The notes: generated by a model not told the origin, from the sequence alone. A stretch of DNA of 54,617 bases from SAR324 cluster bacterium (GCA_015231885.1 JADGAT010000027.1:1-54617), one strand, 5' to 3'; counted from the stretch's first letter, positions 8,307 through 15,757 are shown. A program made the numbers and translations.

Positions 8307-9236
8307 TTAATGTTCTGATGGATTGTATGCTTCCCGAATCAAATCAACAATTCTTGTATTGTCAATCAAGCTGCGATCAAATATCGGCACGGATCGTTTT
8401 TCAAACCAGATTTCTTCACCAGAATTACTCAATACCCATCCGTAATAACATCCATTGTTTTGTAATTCAATTTCTTCGTATGTCAAATTTCTCAAGAAAA
8501 TTTCTTCGAGACGCAGGAGTTTGACTGTATTGATAATCCAGATGTTTCGGTCAATCGACCTCATTCCTTCCTGGTTGATTGACCAGGAAATGGAAATATG
8601 ATCATTGACTGGATTCAGATGAACACACACATGAACGCCCTGCCGGAAACACTCGTCTGCCGCTTTAGAATAGTTAGATTCAAGCAGTATAATTTTTTGT
8701 TTTTTGGGTGTTTCGACTTGATAGGCTTCTTTTATTTGTCCAGGTATTTTATATAATTCAGATTCTGCATTAAAATGAGCATCAAATAATACAAACATGA
8801 TGTGCTGTACCGCTTTTGGCGATTTAAAATTCTGGATGAGCACATCCTGAAACAAGGCTTTCAGGTGAAACGAGGTGACAATGAAATCCTCTGAAGGAAT
8901 AGCTTCTCTCCATCCTTCAAATTGTACAATCATTTGATTCAATTTCCTCAACGATGGCGTATAGACTTTCAGGGCGTGAAAGACTTTGTCAAATGCGCAA
9001 TGCCCTATTTCATCTTCAGCCCTGCTGTAATAAAAATGCCCGCTTTCGAAATTAAAATTAAAGGTCCCTTCATCATGAAGCCCTTCGATTTCATACTCCC
9101 TGAGTTTTGAATATTCAATTTTTGCTGTGCTGATACCAGGGTATTTAATATCCCCAAATTTTCTCAATAACCAAAGTGAGGCCACGCTATCCAGACTCAA
9201 TGGAAATTTTACAATAATTTTTTTAATGTCAGTCAT
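8307..9236 (-). CDS. Hypothetical protein, possible degenerate DHH-like domain
   Basis: A 309-aa cytoplasmic protein. The start VKFPLSLDSVASLWLLRKFGD and the segment FNFESGHFYYSRAEDEIGHCAFDKVFHAL parallel the order of motif I (D-x-D-A..) and the DHH motif in DHH/MYG1-type phosphohydrolases. The metal-binding Asp/His residues expected at those places are largely missing (LDS and ESGHFYY instead). A catalytic role is therefore doubtful, and the similarity is my reading rather than a search result. A 16-bp perfect palindrome lies about 30 bp upstream. It is probably cotranscribed with the CBS and 544-aa genes. Confidence 0.6.
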   Translation of the reverse strand: MTDIKKIIVKFPLSLDSVASLWLLRKFGDIKYPGISTAKIEYSKLREYEIEGLHDEGTFNFNFESGHFYYSRAEDEIGHCAFDKVFHALKVYTPSLRKLNQMIVQFEGWREAIPSEDFIVTSFHLKALFQDVLIQNFKSPKAVQHIMFVLFDAHFNAESELYKIPGQIKEAYQVETPKKQKIILLESNYSKAADECFRQGVHVCVHLNPVNDHISISWSINQEGMRSIDRNIWIINTVKLLRLEEIFLRNLTYEEIELQNNGCYYGWVLSNSGEEIWFEKRSVPIFDRSLIDNTRIVDLIREAYNPSEH

Positions 9237-9268
9237 CAGACACGCTGGAGGCTAGATAATAAAGCACT

Positions 9269-9284
9269 TTTATCAATTGATAAA
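9269..9284. promoter_or_regulatory. 16-bp perfect palindrome upstream of the DHH-like gene
   Basis: TTTATCAATTGATAAA is self-complementary. It lies 33-48 bp upstream of the leftward start at 9236. An adjacent imperfect palindrome, GGTAAATTGTACC, follows at 9286-9298. This is a candidate operator; no T-run marks it as a terminator. Confidence 0.45.
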
Positions 9285-9363
9285 TGGTAAATTGTACCCA
9301 TTATGCAACCAGATGATGAAAAATACAAGAAACATCCAGCACAAGCAAGAATCTGGGATCTTT

Positions 9364-10662
9364 TTATGGATTGAATTCCAATCCTACCATTGTGATGTCA
9401 TCATTGAATGTATCACAATGGGAATACACCTTCCCGAATTCGCAGATAGACTCTAGTAATTTGTCGATGGGCAAATGGCGGTTTTTTTTCAGAAATTCAG
9501 CAAGTTGGTTGGTCCCCCACATCTTATCGTTTTCATCTTTGAGCTCAATGATACCATCGGTGTGAAGTACCAGTTTATCGCCAGGAAAGAGCTGAAATGT
9601 TTGTTCATCATAACAGGCTAGTTCATTGGGCAGCATCCCCACAACACTCCCTTTTCCTTTGAAATAAAAAATTTCGTTGGTTGCCGGGCGAACCAACAAA
9701 CCTGGAGGATGGGCGGCTGTAGTATAAGTCAGTGTGTGTTGTTTTGCATCGTAAATACCATAGAAAATAGTAGCGTATTTACTTCGTGGCAGTCGTCCCT
9801 CCAAGTGTTTATTTGTTCGCTCCATGGTTTTTTGTGGGGACAGGCTGCGTTGAGCCGCATCGGCAAAAATGGCAGAAACCATAAAAGAAATCAGGGCCGC
9901 AGAGACACCATGTCCTGTCACGTCGGCTACCATCACACCAAATTTGTCATCCTTTAATTCAAAAATATCATAAAAGTCTCCTCCAATTTGCTGCATGGGG
10001 ATGTATTGGCAGGCTGCGTGAGCTTTAGGGATGTGATCCAGTTTATCGGGAAGGAGAGTTTTCTGTGTTTCCCTTGCCTGATCCAGCTCAAACAGCATTT
10101 GATTTTGCTGATTTTTGATGGTCTGGTAAGATTTTTGGAGCACTTTTTCTGTAATTTTCCTCATTTTCACTTCGTGAGAAAGCGCATCATTTGTTTTTTG
10201 CAGCTCACTGGTACGCTCGTCGACGAGCTCTTCGAGATGTCCTTTGTAGTTCCGTAGTTCCAATTCGGCTGTCTTCCGATCCGTGATATTTAAGGAATAC
10301 TCGATCATTTGAATGACATTTCCGTGTTCATCAAAAATGGGGTAGCCATGCACTTCGGCATGGATGGGGCTTCCATGCTGGTCACGGTGTATGTGCTCGA
10401 CCACATAAGGCTTTTTTGTTTTTTTAACTTGTTTTAAGGGGCAGGGGTGTTTTTCATCATCATCACAGGGAGTGTCCCTTCCGTGGGTCAGTGCGTGGCA
10501 GGTCGATGCTGTGGATACTCCAACGCTTCGGGCTGCTTGATTGGCAATGATGATGGAGTAATTGCTGGCATCAAGGACATAAAATGGATGCGGGAGAGAT
10601 TCAAGGATGATTTGAAAATACTGGTGCTCAAACTCCTCCAGCGCATTTTTCTCCTTTGCCAA
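9364..10662 (-). CDS. PAS-coupled SpoIIE/PP2C-type serine phosphatase
   Basis: A 432-aa protein. It has an N-terminal PAS sensor (about 15-135, with HHPC-like Cys-rich loop DTPCDDDEKHPCPLK), a coiled coil (about 135-200) and a SpoIIE-type PPM phosphatase domain (about 230-430). The phosphatase domain carries GGDFYDIF, VADVTGHGVSAAL and the terminal DDITMVGLE metal-binding Asp residues. RsbU/RsbP-type enzymes of this build dephosphorylate STAS antagonists and so free a sigma factor or other target. It is the natural partner candidate for the STAS proteins here, but none is adjacent. It starts at ATG 10662. Confidence 0.9.
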   Translation of the reverse strand: MAKEKNALEEFEHQYFQIILESLPHPFYVLDASNYSIIIANQAARSVGVSTASTCHALTHGRDTPCDDDEKHPCPLKQVKKTKKPYVVEHIHRDQHGSPIHAEVHGYPIFDEHGNVIQMIEYSLNITDRKTAELELRNYKGHLEELVDERTSELQKTNDALSHEVKMRKITEKVLQKSYQTIKNQQNQMLFELDQARETQKTLLPDKLDHIPKAHAACQYIPMQQIGGDFYDIFELKDDKFGVMVADVTGHGVSAALISFMVSAIFADAAQRSLSPQKTMERTNKHLEGRLPRSKYATIFYGIYDAKQHTLTYTTAAHPPGLLVRPATNEIFYFKGKGSVVGMLPNELACYDEQTFQLFPGDKLVLHTDGIIELKDENDKMWGTNQLAEFLKKNRHLPIDKLLESICEFGKVYSHCDTFNDDITMVGLEFNP

Positions 10663-10802
10663 TTTTCCTCCTGGATAGGGTACCTTGAAAGATTTATTGC
10701 GATGGGAGACACGATGGCACGCCTTGTTAGAAATTTCAAACTATAACCATCGATATCTCCAGCCTTTCCATGAAAATATCTCGTAATTTCATATGAGAAA
10801 TA

Positions 10803-10821
10803 GTATATTTTTGAAATATAC
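10803..10821. promoter_or_regulatory. Palindromic operator candidate for brnTA
   Basis: GTATATTT and AAATATAC form perfect 8-bp arms around TTG, 21 bp before the BrnT start. BrnA-type ribbon-helix-helix antitoxins are known to autorepress their operon through palindromes of this kind. The assignment to BrnA is inferred from position. Confidence 0.6.
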
Positions 10822-10841
10822 AATGATTATGAGAGGAAAGC

Positions 10842-11141
10842 ATGATATTTGATAGTACCGGGTTCGATTGGGATGATGGTAACTCGGATAAAAACTGGGA
10901 TAAACATCAAGTTACTAAAACAGAGTGTGAAGGAATATTTTTTAATCAACCGCTTCTCACTCAAAAAGACATCGGACATTCTCAAGTTGAGAAACGTTTC
11001 TATGCATTGGGGATCACAAATTCTCAAAGAGAACTGTTCATTGCTTTCGTCCTAAGAAAAAGAAAAGTCCGTGTGATTTCTGCACGAAATATGAGTAGAA
11101 AAGAAAGGAGTATTTATGCAAAAGCCAATTCCGAAGTTTAA
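10842..11141 (+). CDS. brnT: BrnT family type II toxin
   Basis: A 99-aa protein of the BrnT ribonuclease-toxin family. It has the family start FDWDDGNSDKNWDKHQV, the block EKRFYALGITNSQRELFIAFV and the C-terminal KVRVISARNMSRKERSIY. BrnT toxins adopt an RelE-like fold and stop growth by RNA cleavage. GAGAGG precedes the start at ATG 10842. The antitoxin gene overlaps its 3' end by 26 bp, which is the usual toxin-first order for brnTA. Confidence 0.92.
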   Translation: MIFDSTGFDWDDGNSDKNWDKHQVTKTECEGIFFNQPLLTQKDIGHSQVEKRFYALGITNSQRELFIAFVLRKRKVRVISARNMSRKERSIYAKANSEV

Positions 11142-11382
11142 AAATGAAAATGAAGAGAGAGAGTTTTGGGCAGCTCATGATTCAGTAGACTATGTCGATT
11201 GGAGTAAAGCAGAGCGAGGAGTGTTTCCAAAACTGAAGCCCTCTACCAAATCTATTTCTTTAAGGCTCCCAGAATCAATGCTCAATGAAGTTCGAGTTCT
11301 GGCAAATAAAAATGATATTCCTTATCAATCTTTAATAAAACTATTCATTAAAGAAGGAATTGATAGAGGACTGAACATCTAG
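11116..11382 (+). CDS. brnA: BrnA family antitoxin (ribbon-helix-helix)
   Basis: An 88-aa antitoxin. The N-terminal half (PKFKNENEEREFWAAHDSVDYVDW) is the toxin-contacting region typical of BrnA/CopG-type partners. The C-terminal half is a ribbon-helix-helix DNA-binding domain (SISLRLPESMLNEVRVLANKND..YQSLIKLFI). It overlaps brnT by 26 bp, implying translational coupling. It probably binds the palindrome at 10803-10821 with BrnT to repress the operon. Confidence 0.92.
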   Translation: MQKPIPKFKNENEEREFWAAHDSVDYVDWSKAERGVFPKLKPSTKSISLRLPESMLNEVRVLANKNDIPYQSLIKLFIKEGIDRGLNI

Positions 11383-11398
11383 TAAAATATGCTGAGTG

Positions 11399-11584
11399 CT
11401 AAGCCATCTGCTCCACGACCATCTCACGGACGGCCTCTTCCATCATCATCAGTTCGGCCATCTCCTGATCAGGTTCCAACAGCTCGACGATCATCTCGCG
11501 AACAGCGATTTCCATGACCAGCATCATTTCCTGAATCATGATTTCTACTTGGTCCATTGTTGTTGTCATTTCTTGCTCTACCAT
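11399..11584 (-). CDS. Small acidic methionine-rich protein
   Basis: A 61-aa frame of unusual composition, about one quarter methionine plus many Glu. It has an internal repeat (AVREMIVEL and AVREMVVEQ). GAGGAACCTT just upstream of ATG 11584 is a credible ribosome site, which favours this start over in-frame ATG 11644. It lies 81 bp downstream of the secreted beta-helix gene on the same strand, so it could be cotranscribed with it. I recognise no family. The opposite strand is also open here, so translation is likely but not proven. Confidence 0.4.
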   Translation of the reverse strand: MVEQEMTTTMDQVEIMIQEMMLVMEIAVREMIVELLEPDQEMAELMMMEEAVREMVVEQMA

Positions 11585-11665
11585 AAGGTTCCTCATTATT
11601 GTTGGTTTCATTACTCTTGTTTGAGCCTTTGTTGTCGGGCCCATCCCTTCACCGCAGCTTGATTG

Positions 11666-13222
11666 TCAGCTTCCACAGGACGTCTCACTGGTATCACTTC
11701 CAGTACTGGGAGAATAAACATTATCAGGGGTGTTGCCGGCAATATCAGCACTGTCAATATCGAAGGAGGATATATCGGCATACCACACGCCTCCTCCCTG
11801 GGTTCCGGCGGTATTATTTGTAACAGAAGAACAGCCTCTCAGTTTGAGATTTCCGTTTCCCTGGACATAAACTCCTCCACCATAAGCTGCTGAATTATTG
11901 GTGATGCTGGTCGTGTCTTCAAGATGCACATTGCCGTTTCCTTTTCTCCAAATGGCACCGCCATAGTTATCGGCTTTGTTATTTTGAAAAGTGCCGCGAT
12001 AAACTTGCAAACCTCCATTACCCAGAACACGAATGGCTCCTCCATTGCTGTGGTCTCCGCTTCCTGCATCGGCACCGTTCTTTCTGAAAATGGAATCATA
12101 TACCTTCAAAGCCCCGTTGTTGTCGACATGGGCCAGCCCTCTCCCGTTTTCTACAATTATCCATTTGAGTGTGCTGCTCTTGATCATGTTAATATAACCC
12201 CCTTCGTACTTGTTCGGTGCCGGGTTGTTGACAAAAGAGGAAAATGTAATAGGTGCGGCACTGGTTCCCCATATTTTTGGGTTTTTTTCAATGGTCAGAT
12301 TGTAATTTCCTAGAAAGAGGACTTCAACGCCGGGTTCAATTTCAAAATTTTCTGTTGCGGCAACACTGGCTCCAATGCAGTAAGGCGAATTGGCAGGCAC
12401 CCAGATGGTATTGGTTGTCATATCGGAGGTAATCATCGTGTTGCACGGGCCTTTTCCAATGGTTACGGAAGGAATGATGTCATCCCCGCTGCCATCTTCT
12501 GGAATTCGATTCAAGCCGCTGCTGTAAAACAGACGGTCGGTGGAATACCACCAGAATTTTTCTTTTCCATATTCCTGGTAATACTCACTCAAAGAAGGGA
12601 TCACTTCAATGGCTTGTTGGGCTGGAACTGTATTCAAATCGGCCAGAATCTGCCCTGATTGATTGAAAACGCGGACAGCAATATTCAGACGTGCCCGTGC
12701 CTGTTGATTGAACCGTGAGATGCTTGGCTGCACATTCACGACCAAGGCTTCGGTTCCTGGGGGCTGGCCATTACTGCAGCGATTGTCGGGATCATTGGCC
12801 CAGAGTCTTACTTTGGGAATCAGTGCGGGACTGCCGTCTTTGTTGTAAGGGTTCGGGACCGAAGCGGTGCCTAACGATTCGTAACAAATGGAATTGCCCC
12901 AAACATCAGTGAGCAATTCTTCATCTCCATAAGAGCCGTTCCAGTCCGTTTCTGCATCACTGTTTTGCAGCACTCCCTGCAGGGTTGTGGGAAATGTCCG
13001 GATGTCCCAGTAATAATTCAAAAGCGATTGTTTCAGCTGCCTCATTCGCTGAAGGGTTTGTTGACGCTCCTGTGCTTGTAATAGTTGGGAGGAACGGGTT
13101 GTACTTTTTTGAGGAGTATCTCTGCCCTCAGCGGAAGTATAAGGGATGCTGATAAAAATGATAAACAACAGCACGAGCAGGAGGATTTCCTGTGTCATGA
13201 ATTTCCATTTTGAGTGCCACAT
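11666..13222 (-). CDS. Secreted protein: GspG-like region plus right-handed beta-helix
   Basis: A 518-aa exported protein. A signal or anchor segment (ILLLVLLFIIFISIPYTSA, about 12-30) precedes a short helix. A pseudopilin GspG-like region follows (about 58-115: LKQSLLNYYWDIRTFPTT..WNGSYGDEELLTDVWGNSICY), matching the conserved YPTT..W.GPY..DPWGN pattern. The C-terminal half (about 290-510) is a right-handed beta-helix with Pmp-like repeats: GGAIRVLGNGG, TFQNNKADNYGGAIW, YGGGVYVQGNG, TQGGGVWY. The GFTLIE prepilin cleavage site of true pseudopilins is absent. It is probably surface-exposed or periplasmic; its function is unknown. Confidence 0.8.
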   Translation of the reverse strand: MWHSKWKFMTQEILLLVLLFIIFISIPYTSAEGRDTPQKSTTRSSQLLQAQERQQTLQRMRQLKQSLLNYYWDIRTFPTTLQGVLQNSDAETDWNGSYGDEELLTDVWGNSICYESLGTASVPNPYNKDGSPALIPKVRLWANDPDNRCSNGQPPGTEALVVNVQPSISRFNQQARARLNIAVRVFNQSGQILADLNTVPAQQAIEVIPSLSEYYQEYGKEKFWWYSTDRLFYSSGLNRIPEDGSGDDIIPSVTIGKGPCNTMITSDMTTNTIWVPANSPYCIGASVAATENFEIEPGVEVLFLGNYNLTIEKNPKIWGTSAAPITFSSFVNNPAPNKYEGGYINMIKSSTLKWIIVENGRGLAHVDNNGALKVYDSIFRKNGADAGSGDHSNGGAIRVLGNGGLQVYRGTFQNNKADNYGGAIWRKGNGNVHLEDTTSITNNSAAYGGGVYVQGNGNLKLRGCSSVTNNTAGTQGGGVWYADISSFDIDSADIAGNTPDNVYSPSTGSDTSETSCGS

Positions 13223-13735
13223 GGTGTTCCTTGGTTAGATAGTGCGGAGAATGGGTTTTGTCGGAGTCTATGTCCTCTCTGCTACAAGTTGTGTACCAGG
13301 CGCACCTGAGGTGGCGTATTATATTTGGTGTATTGAACTATTGTTAACGGAAGCTTGTACTCTAAAGTTAAGGAGTATTAATTTTATTAAAATTAGTAAA
13401 ATCAATTACTTCAGTCATCTAATCTTGTTGAGTATTGAGATGGCTTCGATGGATGGCCGCCCTCTGCGCTCGCAATCATGACATTGGTTACTGTCAAAAG
13501 TGTGGAAGGTTGTGAAAGAGAATACTAACGTCGCAAGAAAAGGTCTTGCGGCAAAAGGGTCCTCTAGGCGGCGAGACAGCAAAATTCTTTATTTTTTTAT
13601 TGTATCTTATGCAACATGCGCTAAACTAAAAAAAGGGGGGAAAGCTGAAGGATTGCACAGTTTTTGAAAATAAAACCAAATCTTACTTTATTTTCAAAAA
13701 AACTCATATCAGACTAGCTCTACAGGAAGTACAAA
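13223..13735. other. 513-bp gap without a convincing gene
   Basis: This AT-rich gap lies between two divergently transcribed genes. It holds a hairpin (13530-13552), a T-run near 13587-13596, and a GC-richer patch at about 13437-13487 (GGCTTCG..CTGCGCTCGCAAT..) that looks like the decayed half of a palindromic intergenic element. Short frames here have no family resemblance. Confidence 0.5.
13530..13552. other. Nine-base-pair hairpin in the gap
   Basis: GTCGCAAGA and TCTTGCGGC pair (one G-T wobble) around AAAGG, followed 35-45 bp later by a T-rich run. The distance to the T-run makes a simple terminator unlikely. I could not match it to any riboswitch consensus I know. Confidence 0.35.
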
Positions 13736-14071
13736 ATGAAGGTAACACACCGCATGATCGGCAAAGTTTGTACTGTGTCGGTTGTTGGAGAAATTCTGGA
13801 TCAGGATGTTCCCGAACTCCAGTCTTATGTGATGACGCTGCTCGATAATCAAGCTCCCAACGCATTTGTGATGAACCTGGAAGAAACCAGTCATGTGGAT
13901 TCTGCTGGAATAGGATTCATTTTGATGCTTTATCGAACATTCGCTAGAATACAGATCAAATTTGTACTTTGCCAGCTGGGTGAGCAGGTTTCTACAATAT
14001 TTGACATGACTCAGCTCAGTCGGGTTACCACCATTTACGCTACAGAGGAAGAAGCCCTGGTTTCTATTTGA
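13736..14071 (+). CDS. STAS-domain protein 3
   Basis: A 111-aa single STAS domain (MKVTHRMIGKVCTVSVVGEILDQDV..) with an intact phosphosite, SHVDSAGIGFIL, at about residues 55-66, and the closing MTQLSRVTTIYATEEEALVSI. The end closely parallels STAS 4 and 5 (IYATEKQAMVS, IYSTEQKAISYL). It is the only one of the five STAS genes on the plus strand. It converges with the STAS-RHH gene, with repeat copy 2 between their 3' ends. Confidence 0.88.
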   Translation: MKVTHRMIGKVCTVSVVGEILDQDVPELQSYVMTLLDNQAPNAFVMNLEETSHVDSAGIGFILMLYRTFARIQIKFVLCQLGEQVSTIFDMTQLSRVTTIYATEEEALVSI

Positions 14072-14093
14072 GAAACACAAACCTTGCTGCTTG

Positions 14094-14111
14094 GGAATGC
14101 TCAGGCAATAA
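14094..14111 (-). repeat. Short end fragment of the MITE-like repeat
   Basis: GGAATGCTCAGGCAATAA matches the GGAATGCTCAAACAATAA terminus of the element and lies only 5 bp outside copy 2. It suggests a second, decayed or nested insertion. Confidence 0.5.
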
Positions 14112-14116
14112 TTTAA

Positions 14117-14270
14117 GGAATTCTCAAACAATAACTTAGCAAATCTACTTGTTTTTTCAACGATCTTTTGCATTGCTTACCAGTGACATAGCAAGCTATG
14201 CATCCGATAAAATGCCTTGAACCTAGATGAAAATCTGCGTAACTTTTACATGTTATTATTTTCGCCTTCC
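14117..14270 (-). repeat. MITE-like repeat, copy 2
   Basis: A near-complete 154-bp copy in reverse orientation relative to copy 4, flanked on both sides by TTAA (14113-14116 and 14271-14274). The right flank contains the TAA stop codon of the STAS-RHH gene. Its inner hairpin core (ATAGCAAGCTAT) is present. Confidence 0.85.
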
Positions 14271-14795
14271 TTAATTTCTCCTTACGGTATATTCACGTAA
14301 AGCTTCCACAATGGTTTCGGAACGCTTCTGATTTTGCTGATCAGCAAGAGAATCCAGTCGGGCGAGTAAGTCTCCAGGAATGCGGATGTTGACCCATGCA
14401 TCTGGAACAGCAGCTTTTTTGACTGGTTTTGGAAGAGATGGCTCAGGATTTGACTGGTTGCCGGTGTTGGAAACCATTGCCTGCTTTTCAGTAGCATAAA
14501 TTGAAATGTTAATGCCAAGCACATTATTTTTGAATTTATTTTCCAGCTTTTCCGATAATTCACAAAGAGAAAATCGTACAGCTTTTTTTTGAACGGCTTT
14601 GGAAAGCAGTAAAATTTCCCTGACCCCCAATGGGTCGTGGTAATATATTTTCTGCAAATTCAAAACGAGGCTTTCGGGCTTTTCACTGGCCAATAATGCT
14701 GTGATGTAAGGAGACAGTTCTCTCACCGTGTTTTGAGTCACCTCCCCTTCCATGGTGACCAAGCAAATTTTGTTTTTTGTGCGATGTGTGATCAT
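14271..14795 (-). CDS. STAS-RHH fusion protein
   Basis: A 174-aa protein with an unusual architecture. Residues about 1-105 are a STAS domain with the same start as its paralogues (MITHRTKNKICLVTMEGEV). A Pro/Lys linker follows (about 106-130), then a ribbon-helix-helix segment (about 130-172: VNIRIPGDLLARLDSLADQQ..SETIVEALREY) of CopG/MetJ type. At the STAS phosphosite the sequence is YYHDPLGVRE instead of D-S-(S/A)-G, so the phosphorylatable Ser is lost. It may be a DNA-binding protein that uses STAS to engage a partner constitutively. The stop codon sits at the border of repeat copy 2. Confidence 0.85.
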   Translation of the reverse strand: MITHRTKNKICLVTMEGEVTQNTVRELSPYITALLASEKPESLVLNLQKIYYHDPLGVREILLLSKAVQKKAVRFSLCELSEKLENKFKNNVLGINISIYATEKQAMVSNTGNQSNPEPSLPKPVKKAAVPDAWVNIRIPGDLLARLDSLADQQNQKRSETIVEALREYTVRRN

Positions 14796-14918
14796 AAATA
14801 CCTAATACTGCCCAAAATAGTTAACAGTAACTAATAGACCATGTTTTATTAAATCACAAGCTATGATTGATGAGATTAAGAAAAAACAGGACATCGGGCA
14901 CACTTCTAATTTTGTATA

Positions 14919-15061
14919 ACGGGTTTGCTGGTTGGGGAGGAATCCAGGGAGATGGATTCTCTCCTTTGAAGAGTCTTGAAAAAATCACGTAAATTTACCA
15001 GGTTTTCAAGATGGAAAGAGGGGGTTTCTTGTAGAAATGAAAGAATATGCTGATATTTCAA
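14919..15061 (-). pseudogene. Possible frameshifted tail of the Usp gene
   Basis: Immediately after the Usp stop, the -1 frame stays open for 47 codons (to a TAG near 14919). It reads as ordinary protein (LKYQHILSFLQETPSFHLENL..), where the second Usp domain should continue. This suggests a recent frameshift, but the stretch is short enough to be chance. Confidence 0.35.
14988..14999. promoter_or_regulatory. Palindrome CGTAAATTTACC (variant site)
   Basis: Eleven of twelve bases match the perfect palindrome CGTAAATTTACG at 15742-15753. It lies downstream of the Usp gene, inside the possible frameshifted tail. Confidence 0.3.
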
Positions 15062-15600
15062 ATAATGTGCTGAAGCTCCTGGGTTCTTTTATTATAATCG
15101 GCAGGAATGAAGAAGAGTTCTGCACCAGTGCATTGTGCCCATGTGTTGGCAATTTGGAAACCTGAGTCGGCGTCTCCATAATCAACAGGCACAATGATTT
15201 TATCTTTCATGAAAGTCGGCATGTGCTGTTCGTAAACATAAACCGGACAGTTGCAATAATGCAGGATGGAAACCGTGTTGCTTTCCTGAAAGGCATGGCC
15301 GATCAGCGTGTGAAAATGAGATGCCATGATAATCAGATGGGGTTTGATGACTGTTGCGGTGGTTAATATTTCCTGATGGGGAATGCCTGTGCGCAAGAAG
15401 GTGTGATAATCAGAAGTTATGTTGGATTGCTGCAAGAAAAATTCAAAACGTCCATGGGCCTGATCATTGTATTCCTCATGACGTTCAACATGGATAAAAT
15501 AAAGAACGGCCTCGTTTTGTTGGGCCAGGGCATCGGCCGTTGTAATGATTTTTTTGCTGACATCGCTGTAATCAATTGGAACCAGGATTTTCTTTTGCAT
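15058..15600 (-). CDS. Universal stress protein, second domain cut short
   Basis: A 180-aa UspA-family protein. Domain 1 is complete (about 1-130: KKILVPIDYSD..., LRTGIPHQEILTTA, PHLIIMASHFH..GHAFQESNTVSILHYCNCPVYVY). Domain 2 begins at about 137 (KDKIIVPVDYGDADSGFQIANTWAQCTGAELFFIPADY) and stops after some 45 residues, so it lacks the core of the fold. The ATP-binding G-x2-G-x9-G-S/T pattern of domain 1 is only partly kept (ASHFHTLIGHAF). Family members help cells survive stress or arrest. Palindromic sites lie upstream at 15675-15690 and 15742-15757. Confidence 0.85.
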   Translation of the reverse strand: MQKKILVPIDYSDVSKKIITTADALAQQNEAVLYFIHVERHEEYNDQAHGRFEFFLQQSNITSDYHTFLRTGIPHQEILTTATVIKPHLIIMASHFHTLIGHAFQESNTVSILHYCNCPVYVYEQHMPTFMKDKIIVPVDYGDADSGFQIANTWAQCTGAELFFIPADYNKRTQELQHII

Positions 15601-15674
15601 ATTTTTCTCTCAAGACACTCCATCTATTCATTACCTTGCTCTATTTCCATTGTAATGTTTTATTGGGATGTGTC

Positions 15675-15757
15675 TACTCGTAGATTTACGTGTTTTGTGT
15701 CACTCCTTTTCATTCAAGGGAATGTCACCCATAAGAAAGCCCGTAAATTTACGAGTA
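15675..15757. promoter_or_regulatory. 16-bp inverted repeat with embedded palindromes upstream of usp
   Basis: Arms TACTCGTAGATTTACG (15675-15690) and CGTAAATTTACGAGTA (15742-15757) pair with one G-T exception, across a 51-nt loop. The right arm contains a perfect 12-bp palindrome CGTAAATTTACG and the left arm an imperfect copy. Two operator sites for one regulator is the simplest reading; a long RNA stem is the alternative. Confidence 0.5.

Noticed and set aside
9303..9374. 23-codon frame MQPDDEKYKKHPAQARIWD..
   Set aside because: It is protein-like but very short, has no clear ribosome site and overlaps the end of the phosphatase gene; kept only as a note.
11396..11662. His/Leu-rich plus-strand frame opposite the Met-rich mini-gene
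   Set aside because: The composition is the mirror image of Met/Glu codons on the other strand, and no ribosome site is seen.
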